DNA of 52,413 bases from the NCBI GenBank assembly GCA_964452915.1, contig CAYVNW010000016.1:1-52413 (forward strand). The letters run 5' to 3'. Position 1 is the first letter of the stretch. Every line of letters begins with the position of its first letter. This document shows positions 28,441 through 36,409 of the stretch, piece by piece. This DNA is from Colivivens sp964452915. GTDB lineage: Bacteria; Bacteroidota; Bacteroidia; Bacteroidales; Bacteroidaceae. The notes under the pieces were generated by a model. The model was not told the origin of the DNA and did no database searches. It saw only the letters and a list, made by a program, of their open reading frames with translations. The position numbers were made by a program, and so were the translations under genes.

Positions 28441-28547
28441 ATTTCATTACCTTTGTTGTTATTCAACGCATTGTCATTGTTTTTATTTCACGTTTTTTTC
28501 ATAAAACTGGAACTTATAGCTTTTGTGGTAGCATAGAAGAGAATTTA

Positions 28548-29468
28548 TTATCTTTTCTTTGTCCTGCGAGCAAGTTCCTCAGGGTCTATAAACCCCACCT
28601 GCTTGATAGTTGGACCCTCTATTTTTTTGACAGAAATTGTTTTACAATAATCCACTATTGTTGGTACAAAGCCATAACCATTCTTGATAAATTCTACATA
28701 CTGTGCCAAAACTCCAAGAAATTTGAAATAATATAGTGATTTCAACGGAATAATTCTATCATATGTTTCTTTTTCCCATTGATTCTGTGTATTTCCACGA
28801 TGATTCATATTGCGACATTGATAGATATCATTGAGCAATGATGTGACTTCTATAAACGAATCATAATCGCTGCTTTTCATCATCGCTTTATAACCTAAAA
28901 AATAAACCACATTGCGTATCTTGTCAATTGCGTATTGACTTTGCAATGATTTTCTAGATTTCTCAAAAGCATGTGTGCTTCCTGATTGTTTGTTGTTACC
29001 AGGGAACAACAGGCTTGCAATAGTATATTCACCTCCTCTATCAGAAATAGACGGTTCTTTTCCTTTCTCAATTTTAATATAAGCTGGATGTCCCCACATT
29101 TTTTCTGCTACATCTGACACTTCTCTCTTCTCACAGAGTCTGTTGGTCATACACTCTATCTGCTGATACATTGACAAGCAAAAATCCCCGAAACTATCCT
29201 TTCTCCTGAATGATTCCATTCTTACGAAATCCTCAACCAAAATGTCTTTTATGGATTGAAGAGGAAAATCAGCATAAAATTCTTTAGCTTGCTGACGTAT
29301 TATTTTCTCAATGCAGTATTCATAAATTTGATTCATACGCTCATCGTCATACAAAACCGAATTTGCGGAAGCAACATTCAGTCGCTTTCGCAATTCCTTA
29401 TCGAACTCTGCATTTTGCTGAGTCAATCTGATTATTCTGTCCAATACGGACATTACATTATCATCCAT
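28548..29468 (-). CDS. Unknown 306-aa protein directly downstream of the retron reverse transcriptase; candidate effector
   Basis: I recognise no family. The protein is soluble (no membrane span or signal peptide) and largely helical. The N-terminus (VMSVLDRIIRLTQQNAEFDK) is predicted coiled coil. Charged and aromatic patches follow (KEFYADFPLQSIKDILVEDF, CLSMYQQIECMTNRLCEKRE), and the end is very basic (PEELARRTKKR). No catalytic motif stands out. Its start lies 1 nt after the reverse transcriptase stop, so the two are almost certainly translated from one mRNA. In retrons the protein encoded next to the RT is usually the toxin held in check by the RT-msDNA complex. That role is inferred from position only. 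Confidence 0.75.
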   Translation of the reverse strand: MDDNVMSVLDRIIRLTQQNAEFDKELRKRLNVASANSVLYDDERMNQIYEYCIEKIIRQQAKEFYADFPLQSIKDILVEDFVRMESFRRKDSFGDFCLSMYQQIECMTNRLCEKREVSDVAEKMWGHPAYIKIEKGKEPSISDRGGEYTIASLLFPGNNKQSGSTHAFEKSRKSLQSQYAIDKIRNVVYFLGYKAMMKSSDYDSFIEVTSLLNDIYQCRNMNHRGNTQNQWEKETYDRIIPLKSLYYFKFLGVLAQYVEFIKNGYGFVPTIVDYCKTISVKKIEGPTIKQVGFIDPEELARRTKKR

Positions 29469-29469
29469 A

Positions 29470-30930
29470 TCAAGTACTTAATAGTGCATCCAAGTCGTTA
29501 TTTAATTCATCTACATCGACAGGCTTCCCCTTAAACGTTGTCGCCTTATCTAGCAAATGTATAAGCCAAAAGAGTTCTCCCTTGGGATTCCTACAATAAG
29601 AAATAGCCAATTTCTCTTTATATTGTTCATCTTCATGAGTCACAGCTTTATTTATTGAGGCAATCTGATGGACTTCCCCAAGCTCAAAGGTTGCATACCG
29701 TTTGTTGCCTTCCTTCTGACTGATGGTGATATTTGTATTCTTATCCTTCTCAAATTTCACAAGGGGCATTGTCTCAACGTAGGTAATTCCATAAGAATTT
29801 GTTTTATCTGAACCAGTATCTCTATTGACAAGTTCTTGGAATTTCGTATAGAGCCTAACATACACAGGGTCATTGTCACCTTTTACCATCTTCAAATACA
29901 TGAGCTTCCCGTCGAGGACATTAGTCAAATCTGGATTACCCTTCTTGACATGTCCCTTTTCTGCTTTGTATTTGGGGTAGAATCTTGACATGGCTGCTGA
30001 GTATCCATACTTATCCCATATATAAAGCAAACTTCTGATTTCTTGAACATATTTCTTTGTCACATTCAATTTTTCGCTGACAATAATACCTGTCACCTCC
30101 TGGCGACTGCCAAGTCTCTGTAATCTCGTTTTGGCTTCGTTTATCACAAAGCCCTGAGTGCTTATTATACGAGCCAGTTCATTTCTAAACTCGCCCTTTT
30201 CAGAATAGACATAGTGCATAGAGCTGAACGTGATGTCATCAGCATATCGGGTATAACGAAGTCCAAAGCGTTTGGCCAATCCCGCCAGCCTGCGGTCTAA
30301 CGTATCGCAAATCATGTTGGTAATGATTGGCGATGTAGGTGCACCTTGTGGCAATACATACATGAATTGCTTGTCCAAATTATGTTGTTTGGTTTCTATA
30401 TGTTGTTCTCGTTTAACCCTCATGGAGCATAGGCCAGAGACCACCAACGCGATTTGGGGCGAAAAGTTGAATGGCGTCAAAGTCAGGCGTTTCATCACCC
30501 GACCCTGTTCTACACTTGGAAAGAAATCTTTCAAGTCTATATTGAATATATAGTTCTGACCTCTATGAACTGCGGCATTCGTCACGACAGAACGGTTCTC
30601 TGTAAATCCCATGGCGTACTCAGACGGAGTATAGATGGATTTCAGAATCTCATTCACCGACTGCAAGAGTATCATGAAACTCTGATTGCGAGGTGCTGTA
30701 ATCTGGCGAAAGTCACCAGACTTCTTTTTTATCTTGAACTGGCGATAGCGATGAAAGGCATGATTAGGGTTGCAATAGTACAAAAGCTGCTTTATCGTAA
30801 ACGGATAAAACTTGTCTGCATCAAAGCCCAACTCACGTATCTCATCTTGTTTGATAAGATTGAGCAAGGCCAACAAGTCTTCCCTTGTTGACATCTGTGA
30901 TGCGATTTGTGCTATTTGCGTTCTATCCAT
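29470..30930 (-). CDS. Retron-type reverse transcriptase
   Basis: 486 aa. The reverse transcriptase domain (about residues 40-300) has the order of retron RTs: KKSGDFRQITAP (RT1), the retron-specific NAAVH (118-122), FNIDLKDFFPSV (RT3), LPQGAPTSP (193-201, RT4), catalytic YADD (229-232, RT5) and the retron-specific VTG (279-281, RT7). An unusual C-terminal extension of about 150 residues follows the thumb. A structured non-coding RNA with matching end repeats sits 20 bp upstream of the start. The RT would copy part of that RNA into msDNA primed from a guanosine 2'-OH. I cannot assign a published retron subtype from the sequence alone. Confidence 0.93.
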   Translation of the reverse strand: MDRTQIAQIASQMSTREDLLALLNLIKQDEIRELGFDADKFYPFTIKQLLYYCNPNHAFHRYRQFKIKKKSGDFRQITAPRNQSFMILLQSVNEILKSIYTPSEYAMGFTENRSVVTNAAVHRGQNYIFNIDLKDFFPSVEQGRVMKRLTLTPFNFSPQIALVVSGLCSMRVKREQHIETKQHNLDKQFMYVLPQGAPTSPIITNMICDTLDRRLAGLAKRFGLRYTRYADDITFSSMHYVYSEKGEFRNELARIISTQGFVINEAKTRLQRLGSRQEVTGIIVSEKLNVTKKYVQEIRSLLYIWDKYGYSAAMSRFYPKYKAEKGHVKKGNPDLTNVLDGKLMYLKMVKGDNDPVYVRLYTKFQELVNRDTGSDKTNSYGITYVETMPLVKFEKDKNTNITISQKEGNKRYATFELGEVHQIASINKAVTHEDEQYKEKLAISYCRNPKGELFWLIHLLDKATTFKGKPVDVDELNNDLDALLST

Positions 30931-30950
30931 TTTTTATCTTCTTAAATAAG

Positions 30951-31183
30951 AGGCGGTCTCTGAGGTCTGGGCTGAAACATCTTTTCTTTATGTAATATAT
31001 AACATACAACATATAAAATAGCATAATAACAATATAGTAAAAGTACAACGTACTACAGTGCAACACGTTAACGTACTAACATTGCTTATCTCCAAGATTC
31101 CGAAGAACAAGGAGACATCCGGCAAATACGCCGGACGAATTTCAAAATGCCGTTTCAGTTTCCAAACTTGTCAAAGACCGCCT
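30951..31183 (-). ncRNA. Retron non-coding RNA (msr-msd) with 13-bp a1/a2 stem
   Basis: On the minus strand a 13-nt segment at 31183-31171 (AGGCGGTCTTTGA) pairs with 30963-30951 (TCAGAGACCGCCT): 13 bp with one G-T pair. This is the a1/a2 arrangement that closes retron RNAs, about 233 nt end to end, and a2 ends 20 nt before the RT start codon. After a1 come short msr-type hairpins: AGTTTGGAAACT, CGTCCGGC-GTATTT-GCCGGATG (8-bp stem) and TCTCC...GGAGA enclosing a TTCG loop. The 3' half, rich in GTAC/AACGT pairing and AT, is the probable msd. The exact branching guanosine and msd end cannot be fixed by eye. Confidence 0.85.
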
Positions 31184-31200
31184 TGTTTTGTTTTCCGATG

Positions 31201-31208
31201 CAAAGGTA
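31201..31208 (-). promoter_or_regulatory. -7 element of the retron RNA/RT operon
   Basis: The minus strand reads TACCTTTG followed by CATCGG. Transcription would begin close to 31194, about 10 nt before a1. No good -33 is present, so read-through from the upstream helicase operon may also contribute. Confidence 0.6.
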
Positions 31209-31257
31209 CGAATTATCTACGAAGCCTATTTTCGTAATCTATATAAAACTATAGATT

Positions 31258-33018
31258 TCATCCCATTTTGTACTTTATATCTTCAAGCAAGGCATCCATG
31301 TCTTTGTAATTTGCCTTGTCTTGATATAATACTGAGGTGAAAGTTTTGGGAAGAGCTGCATAACCATTACATGCGGCCCACAGCATCATCGCATATTTCT
31401 TCTCTGTATATTTCTTGTTCATCATATACCGCTCAATCTGGTCAAACCCGAACGGCTTCAGGAAGAATGACATCACAGATTGTAGTACAGGCATGTTGTC
31501 AGGGATAGTAAATCCCATGCATTGGTTATGCTTATATCTCCAGTAGTTTCTTAGACACTCCGTTATAAGCTTACCCTTTTCTGACTCATAGGATGGATAC
31601 GACTTATATGCAATAGCCGAGTTTTCAATCAAAGACAGAATGAACGGATCCGAAATTGTTTCAAGAGTATCCCTTCTTGTGATGGTCTTCATCAGCACAT
31701 CGAAGTATTCCAATTCTGCATTTTCTTCTGATGATCCCTTTAGCTCTAGACCAGATTTCTGCGTATATGCAACACTTGAGAGATCGACAGCGTTTAGGGA
31801 CTTACCTTGCTCAAACTTCTTTTGAAGGTCATTCGTAATGTCACTTATTCTGGTGAAAAGAGCACTTAGTGCAGCATCGTATTGAGACTTACCGCTATTA
31901 GCGTTTTGTATGGTTATGTTTATGTCATCAAACTTTCGGAGCAATACCTTATATCCTTCATTACTTTCCTCAAACTCCCTTAACTTAACCTTCAACTCTT
32001 GTTTGCGATTGTACTCGGGAGTGTCTTTCTTGAAATAAATTCTAGTTTTCCCACTTCTCTCGCCCAATCGTTTTTCTTCGTCCTTTATCTGCTTCAGTTC
32101 TGCTTTGATGATTGAAATATTGTTTGCATTTTTAATTTGACAGATTTCGTATTCTATGTCCTGCTTTTGCCTTTCAAGACTTTCTAGAAGCCTTTCCTTA
32201 TCGCCCACCTTGTATCTACTCAGCTCCCTACAGCGCAGAGAGGCTAGATTCCTGACTTCATGGAAAAGTTGTGTAAGAATTTCAAAATAGTTCGTCTTTT
32301 CATGAATGACTTCGTTATACGATTTCTGACATTCTTTGAGTTTGATAATGTAAACTTCAGGATGTTCCACCTCTGAATCGTTGACCATGATTTGCGTGTT
32401 TAGGCCAGCAAAAGAGTTCTTAATGTCTTTAATCATGGATACCAATCTTAGGTTACTTGAGTCAGAGGTGGTCAAAGCACCGCGCACATACCCAACAACG
32501 GCACCTTTAACGATATTGAACAGGTTGTCACCTGCGATAAAATCCTGTTGTTCAAAGGAAAAGCTTTCTCCAAGTTTACGTAATGTTGCCGAAGCCTTCT
32601 TCTCTTTTACCTCCTTGATAAAGAAATCCTCCTTGTATTTATCGATGCATTTTACCTCAAAAAGAATCTGGGATTCAGCGATAAAGGCATCTAGTAAAGA
32701 CTGACTTCCAAAACGGAAGCTAACGTACCCCTTCTTATAATATAAGGTTTTGTTGTACACTATTATGGTTTTTAAGCCCTTTACTGGTTTGATTGATGAG
32801 GTGTCTAAGATGGCATCATCGACAACAATCGTGTAGTCACCACCATTGTCAGCAGTAGAAAGGACAAGGTAATTTATCTTTTCATTTGAATTGCTGATAA
32901 AACGACTAAGATTATTACCAAAGTTTCGCTTGCTATAGAAAGCGAAAGGAGAGAGGCTTTCTGTTACGAAAGACTCGAGTAAATTCCATGAATTTATGTT
33001 TATGTAGTATTTCATCAT
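31258..33018 (-). CDS. Unknown 586-aa coiled-coil protein paired with the SF1 helicase
   Basis: No family is recognised. The N-terminal quarter is beta-rich (KINYLVLSTADNGGDYTIVV, GLKTIIVYNKTLYY). Residues about 225-400 form long charged coiled coils (LLESLERQKQDIEYEICQIK, ELKQIKDEEKRL). The C-terminal part is helical and aromatic (NYWRYKHNQCMGFTIPDN, KKYAMMLWAACNGYAALP). There is no Walker motif, so it is not a GajA/OLD-type nuclease. The ATG overlaps the helicase stop by 4 bp (ATGA), implying translational coupling and an interacting pair. The gene ends about 50 bp before the retron promoter. Confidence 0.75.
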   Translation of the reverse strand: MMKYYININSWNLLESFVTESLSPFAFYSKRNFGNNLSRFISNSNEKINYLVLSTADNGGDYTIVVDDAILDTSSIKPVKGLKTIIVYNKTLYYKKGYVSFRFGSQSLLDAFIAESQILFEVKCIDKYKEDFFIKEVKEKKASATLRKLGESFSFEQQDFIAGDNLFNIVKGAVVGYVRGALTTSDSSNLRLVSMIKDIKNSFAGLNTQIMVNDSEVEHPEVYIIKLKECQKSYNEVIHEKTNYFEILTQLFHEVRNLASLRCRELSRYKVGDKERLLESLERQKQDIEYEICQIKNANNISIIKAELKQIKDEEKRLGERSGKTRIYFKKDTPEYNRKQELKVKLREFEESNEGYKVLLRKFDDINITIQNANSGKSQYDAALSALFTRISDITNDLQKKFEQGKSLNAVDLSSVAYTQKSGLELKGSSEENAELEYFDVLMKTITRRDTLETISDPFILSLIENSAIAYKSYPSYESEKGKLITECLRNYWRYKHNQCMGFTIPDNMPVLQSVMSFFLKPFGFDQIERYMMNKKYTEKKYAMMLWAACNGYAALPKTFTSVLYQDKANYKDMDALLEDIKYKMG

Positions 33019-34565
33019 TTTGCAGTGTAATCAAGTTCAGTAATAAATTCCTTGCTCACATCATTCAAGTAAGGCGTACGCTTACCAGAATACGAGATGA
33101 CAAGGTTTCGGGAGGATCTCGTACATGCAACATAGAAAGAGTTTCGATCTTTAGGATTGGCTGCGTTTGCAAAAGGAACAAACACATTGTCAAACTCCGA
33201 ACCTTTAGCTGCGTAATATGTCAGTATACAAGGAAGGTCATTGTTGGAAAAGTCAAGGGTGTTTATGGTACGAAAAGGTACAACATTGCCTGTCCTGTAG
33301 TGTACCTGTGTCTGCACACCGTTATCATTAAGAAACTTGTTCACCTCCATTACATCAGCCTCAGTAGGGACAAGGATGGCTACATCATCCAAATCCTCCA
33401 TCTGAATTCTGTTAAGAATGCCTTGGAGTTCCTCATGACGGCTGGCGAACTTAGCTATGACAGGTTTCGGATAGTTGGGATAGTCGCTATCACCGCCATC
33501 TTTTCGATTGTTGGTCATGAGATCAACATTTGATGACTGAATCTGTTGAGCTACCTTGGCTATTGATTTGGGAAGGCGATAGTTATAGTCGAGAGATAGT
33601 CTGTCATAGTCGAGAGCTATGGCGATATCCTCTATATTGCAGCCATTTCTGTTCATCTGCTGAGCAGAGTCACCGAAGAGCGACAGGCTCTTGCCTACCT
33701 TTGGCTTAATTTTGCTCTGATAGTCAGCGATATTGAAATCCTGGGCTTCGTCAACAATGAGGTAATCAATCTTATCCTCAGTCTGCTTAAAAATGGTTCC
33801 GCTTGGAATCAACTCATAGTTTTCCGTATCGGTAACACTGAAATCAGAGTCCATAATTACTTCTTCAAACCAGCTCGTTCTTCTACCGAAAGCATAGTAG
33901 TACTTGTCGTCTACCCAGTCAGCGAAGTCAACACCATAAGAATCAGATGTCCTCAGTACAGGAGCACCACCTTCACCAGCTTCATGGAGGAGCCAGAATC
34001 TTGCACCATCAGAGCCACTGACATAGCTCAGCATAGGATGCTGTGGAATGCCCTTGAGTGCAACTGCACCTGTCTTTGCACCATAGGTGAAGAAGAGCTT
34101 GCCTGTCTTAGGATTCTTCTTCACATCAATGCGTGATACATTGTGAGCAGCTTTGAATTGCTCTACTGTCAGAGTCTCATTTGTGCGCACAAATTTACGA
34201 ACATCCATATCATTCACGAGAAAGAGGACATCCCTCATTATAATGCCGTTTTGGGGGTTCTTCTGGCAATAGACATCACCGTTCAAATCAAAGCCACGAT
34301 GTGTCCATGCCCATTCGTAAGCAATACGCTCTTTGTCAAGGCCAAGAGCATCCATACCGTATGCGATCATACGCTTTAGTGCAATGGTGAAAATAAGGAT
34401 TGCGTACGATCCCTTGTTCTTTGCCTGCAATGCGCGGTGTATGGCAAGATTTGTCTTGCCACTACCAGCAGCACCACGGACTGCGATGCTCTTGTCGATG
34501 TTCTGAACGATGATGTTCCTCTGAGAATCATCAAGATTTGATATAAACCACTTTTCTAATCTCAT
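33015..34565 (-). CDS. Superfamily 1 (UvrD/Rep-like) helicase of the cargo island
   Basis: 516 aa. SF1 motifs in order: RGAAGSGKTNLA (motif I, about residues 30-41), DYLIVDEAQDFN (motif II), LFGDSAQQM (motif III), LDYNYRLPKS (motif IV), LTYYAAKGSEFDNVFVP (motif V) and FYVACTRSSRNLVISYSG (motif VI). The protein is shorter than UvrD and has a small lineage-specific insert between motifs I and II (residues about 75-270). It probably uses ATP to move on nucleic acid as part of a two-gene defence-like unit with the coiled-coil protein that overlaps it by 4 bp. Its promoter carries an operator shared with the WYL gene. Confidence 0.87.
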   Translation of the reverse strand: MRLEKWFISNLDDSQRNIIVQNIDKSIAVRGAAGSGKTNLAIHRALQAKNKGSYAILIFTIALKRMIAYGMDALGLDKERIAYEWAWTHRGFDLNGDVYCQKNPQNGIIMRDVLFLVNDMDVRKFVRTNETLTVEQFKAAHNVSRIDVKKNPKTGKLFFTYGAKTGAVALKGIPQHPMLSYVSGSDGARFWLLHEAGEGGAPVLRTSDSYGVDFADWVDDKYYYAFGRRTSWFEEVIMDSDFSVTDTENYELIPSGTIFKQTEDKIDYLIVDEAQDFNIADYQSKIKPKVGKSLSLFGDSAQQMNRNGCNIEDIAIALDYDRLSLDYNYRLPKSIAKVAQQIQSSNVDLMTNNRKDGGDSDYPNYPKPVIAKFASRHEELQGILNRIQMEDLDDVAILVPTEADVMEVNKFLNDNGVQTQVHYRTGNVVPFRTINTLDFSNNDLPCILTYYAAKGSEFDNVFVPFANAANPKDRNSFYVACTRSSRNLVISYSGKRTPYLNDVSKEFITELDYTAK

Positions 34566-34585
34566 ACTATTCTGTTTTGTTGCTG

Positions 34586-34620
34586 CAAAGTTAAATCTTG
34601 GCAGCGAACTCTATGTTCGC
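34586..34620 (-). promoter_or_regulatory. Helicase promoter (-7) with WYL-type operator GCGAAC-N5-GTTCGC
   Basis: The -7 box is TAACTTTG on the minus strand (34586-34593). Ten bases upstream lies a perfect inverted repeat, GCGAAC (34604-34609) and GTTCGC (34615-34620) separated by 5 bp. It covers the -33 position, so a bound protein would block or reposition RNA polymerase. The operator also encodes the last codons of the WYL gene. Confidence 0.75.
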
Positions 34621-35645
34621 ATTAAGGAATAACTGTCAAACATAGACTTAATTCGATTATAAATCTCGTCTTGGATAGATGAAGGCGACAACACTACAAG
34701 CTCTTTTCCAAAGGAACAAAGTTCTCGGATTAACTCATAGTTCGGAATACAATTTATGGAGAAGAATGCTCCTTCATTAAGAGATGGGTATTGTTTACGG
34801 TAAATCCCCTCACGTTCACCTTTATACTGACATTGAGAACCGTGAATGGGTTTAGTCTCCACATAGTCCTTAGAACTATTGCTCACCCAAAACAAGATAT
34901 GTTCAATACCACGGTCTTCATATAGGGTTACTCCAATAATATCTTCAAAGCGTTCTGCCAAGTCTTCGTTACATGGCTTGTATTTCATTTCAGGAAAGGC
35001 TGTCACAGCATCAATTCTATCGAGGGCAAAATTGAGGATTTTGCCATCTTCGTCTGCTGCACCAATCAAGTACCACCTATTATTATATTGCTTAAGCAGA
35101 TACGGATGGAAGATGATTTCTTTAGTTTCCTTATCTGCAAAAGTATGATAACCCAACCGAACCACAACTTGATTTGATATGTTGTCAAACAATACACCTA
35201 ATAAGTTGGAATTTTGTAGGTAGGGGTTATTGCTAAAGCTAATGATACGTGGACGTTTTTTTAGCCCAAGTCCAATCTTGAATCTGTCGAGCCATTCAAA
35301 ATGAGCCAACCCATCAAACTGTCCTATGGTGTTCAGGACTTCCAATATCAAATTGCTTTCTTCCTCACTTAGTTCTTTTCTGAAAATAGTGAAGGAGGGA
35401 TTCTCATATCTAATACAACGACGACCATATGCACGATACCGTTCTATTTCTGCATAAAAGGGTGCATACTCCAAGTAGTTAATATCCTTCTCTATGCAGC
35501 GTTGAGACACTTCGGGAAATCCTGCCTCAATCAATTTCTCATTACACTTATCCGTAAGGTCATGTATATCGTAGAAATGATGTCTATCCGACAACATTTC
35601 ATCAAGGTACATGTATCGTGTCAAAGCGTTCTTGTTATTCGGCAT
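34611..35645 (-). CDS. WYL-domain transcriptional regulator
   Basis: 344 aa from ATG at 35645 (MPNNKNALTRYMYLDEMLSD); an earlier ATG at 35687 would lie upstream of the -7 box and is not used. The N-terminus is a winged HTH (YDIHDLTDKCNEKLIEAGFP). The WYL ligand-sensing domain follows (HPYLLKQYNNRWYLIGAAD, LNFALDRIDAV), with a WCX C-terminal part. WYL regulators often repress defence operons and respond to nucleic-acid ligands. Identical inverted repeats before this gene and before the helicase gene suggest autoregulation and direct control of the helicase operon. Confidence 0.9.
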   Translation of the reverse strand: MPNNKNALTRYMYLDEMLSDRHHFYDIHDLTDKCNEKLIEAGFPEVSQRCIEKDINYLEYAPFYAEIERYRAYGRRCIRYENPSFTIFRKELSEEESNLILEVLNTIGQFDGLAHFEWLDRFKIGLGLKKRPRIISFSNNPYLQNSNLLGVLFDNISNQVVVRLGYHTFADKETKEIIFHPYLLKQYNNRWYLIGAADEDGKILNFALDRIDAVTAFPEMKYKPCNEDLAERFEDIIGVTLYEDRGIEHILFWVSNSSKDYVETKPIHGSQCQYKGEREGIYRKQYPSLNEGAFFSINCIPNYELIRELCSFGKELVVLSPSSIQDEIYNRIKSMFDSYSLMRT

Positions 35646-35661
35646 ATCTTGATATTTTTTG

Positions 35662-35696
35662 CAAAGATAGATACGGATAGCGAACACATTGTTCGC
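35662..35696 (-). promoter_or_regulatory. WYL gene promoter (-7) with operator GCGAAC-N5-GTTCGC
   Basis: -7 TATCTTTG (minus strand, 35662-35669), then a 10-bp gap, then the inverted repeat GCGAAC (35680-35685) and GTTCGC (35691-35696) with a 5-bp centre. The geometry is the same as at the helicase promoter. Confidence 0.78.
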
Positions 35697-35707
35697 ATCG
35701 TTCAGAT

Positions 35708-35932
35708 TTAGGTCTGTGATAGTAAAAAAGACTTGTATTCGCGCACAATCAGTTCCTTGATGTCAACTTCCAACAAGTCGGCTATCTTCAGCAGACTTGC
35801 CACATCTGGCTGTGACGAGTTCGTACACCATTTAGATACAGTGGAAGACTTGCCCCCCATTTGCTCTGCAAGCCATTTGTTCGTGCGCTTCTTCTCTACT
35901 AATACGACTTTAATACGATTTATATCTTCCAT
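35708..35932 (-). CDS. Small XRE-family (Cro/C1-type HTH) regulator
   Basis: 74 aa from ATG at 35932 (MEDINRIKVVLVEKKRTNKW). The HTH is clear (WLAEQMGGKSSTVSKWCTNS), followed by the usual helix (PDVASLLKIADLLEVDIKEL). It probably controls cargo or element genes and lies first in the minus-strand island, 62 bp before the WYL gene. Its promoter matches the consensus exactly and lacks the WYL operator, so it may be the constitutively expressed member of the pair. Confidence 0.87.
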   Translation of the reverse strand: MEDINRIKVVLVEKKRTNKWLAEQMGGKSSTVSKWCTNSSQPDVASLLKIADLLEVDIKELIVREYKSFLLSQT

Positions 35933-35951
35933 ATTACAGGGTTTTATGGCA

Positions 35952-35983
35952 CAAAGGTAGTGAAAATAAATCACTTTTGCAAA
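35952..35983 (-). promoter_or_regulatory. Consensus promoter of the XRE gene
   Basis: On the minus strand: -33 TTTG (35980-35983), a 20-bp spacer and -7 TACCTTTG (35952-35959). Both boxes match the Bacteroidota consensus exactly. The start codon is 19 bp beyond the -7 box. Confidence 0.8.
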
Positions 35984-35992
35984 AGAAAACAA

Positions 35993-36403
35993 TCTTAAAA
36001 CACCTTGGTACTCCTATCTTTATGCTTTTTTATAAGTTTTGCAGTGTTTTGAACCACATTTTCTATATGGTCACGAACCATACAATCATACAAGTTCACC
36101 ATACAACCACGATGCATCCTTCAAAGGTAAAACATTGCCAAATCATCCCATGCAGTCAAACTACTTAACAAACAAGGGCTGGGAGGTCTTATGCACTCTA
36201 TGATTGCAAAACCGACTTTGCAAAGCGTTAAAAAGTATTCAATGGATTTTTAGTGTCTTTCTGGGCAAATAGACCTAAATTCAACTAAATATAAAATACA
36301 AAAGTGTTGTTGGACGATTGGGAACATCGTGGTATCATTATACCTAATTTTGGGGCAAAGTACTCTAAAACACAGATATTTACAAATGCGAGTAAGACTC
36401 AGC
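35993..36403. other. Non-coding right end of the mobile element
   Basis: About 410 bp without a supportable gene. It contains iterated CATACAA-type short repeats near 36080-36105, a GGTAT/ATACC inverted repeat near 36331-36344, and TGGGAACAT (36319-36327), which also occurs at the left end (17621-17629). These may be recombinase or excisionase arm sites. Confidence 0.45.
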
Positions 36404-36409
36404 CGTGGG
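36404..36409 (+). repeat. Right 6-bp boundary repeat CGTGGG of the integrated element
   Basis: Identical to 17484-17489. The GH53 reading frame resumes here. The duplicated bases are either a short attachment core or the crossover region of the recombinase. Confidence 0.8.

Larger units (their letters stand above)
17490..36403. mobile_element. 18.9-kb integrative mobilizable element with defence-type cargo, inserted in the GH53 gene
   Basis: The boundaries are set by the interrupted GH53 coding frame and the flanking CGTGGG. The left half is a mobilization backbone on the plus strand: two tyrosine recombinases, an unknown protein, an HTH protein, a DUF3987-like protein, a Toprim-like protein, an oriT-like region and a MOBV relaxase. 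The right half is a minus-strand cargo island: AlbA_2 ATPase, retron, coiled-coil protein, SF1 helicase, WYL and XRE regulators. A bidirectional hairpin at 27009-27041 separates the halves. Five backbone genes are broken, so self-mobilization is unlikely without help. There are no conjugation (tra) genes; it would have depended on a helper element. Confidence 0.9.

Noticed and set aside
31258..34565. Gabija (GajA-GajB) system
   Set aside because: The helicase is GajB-like in type, but the partner has no Walker A, ABC signature or TOPRIM motif required for GajA.
17621..36327. TGGGAACAT present at both ends of the element (17621-17629 and 36319-36327) as attachment core
   Set aside because: Placing the boundary there would leave about 130 and 75 bp that do not continue the GH53 frame, whereas CGTGGG restores it exactly. 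The 9-mer may be an integrase arm site.
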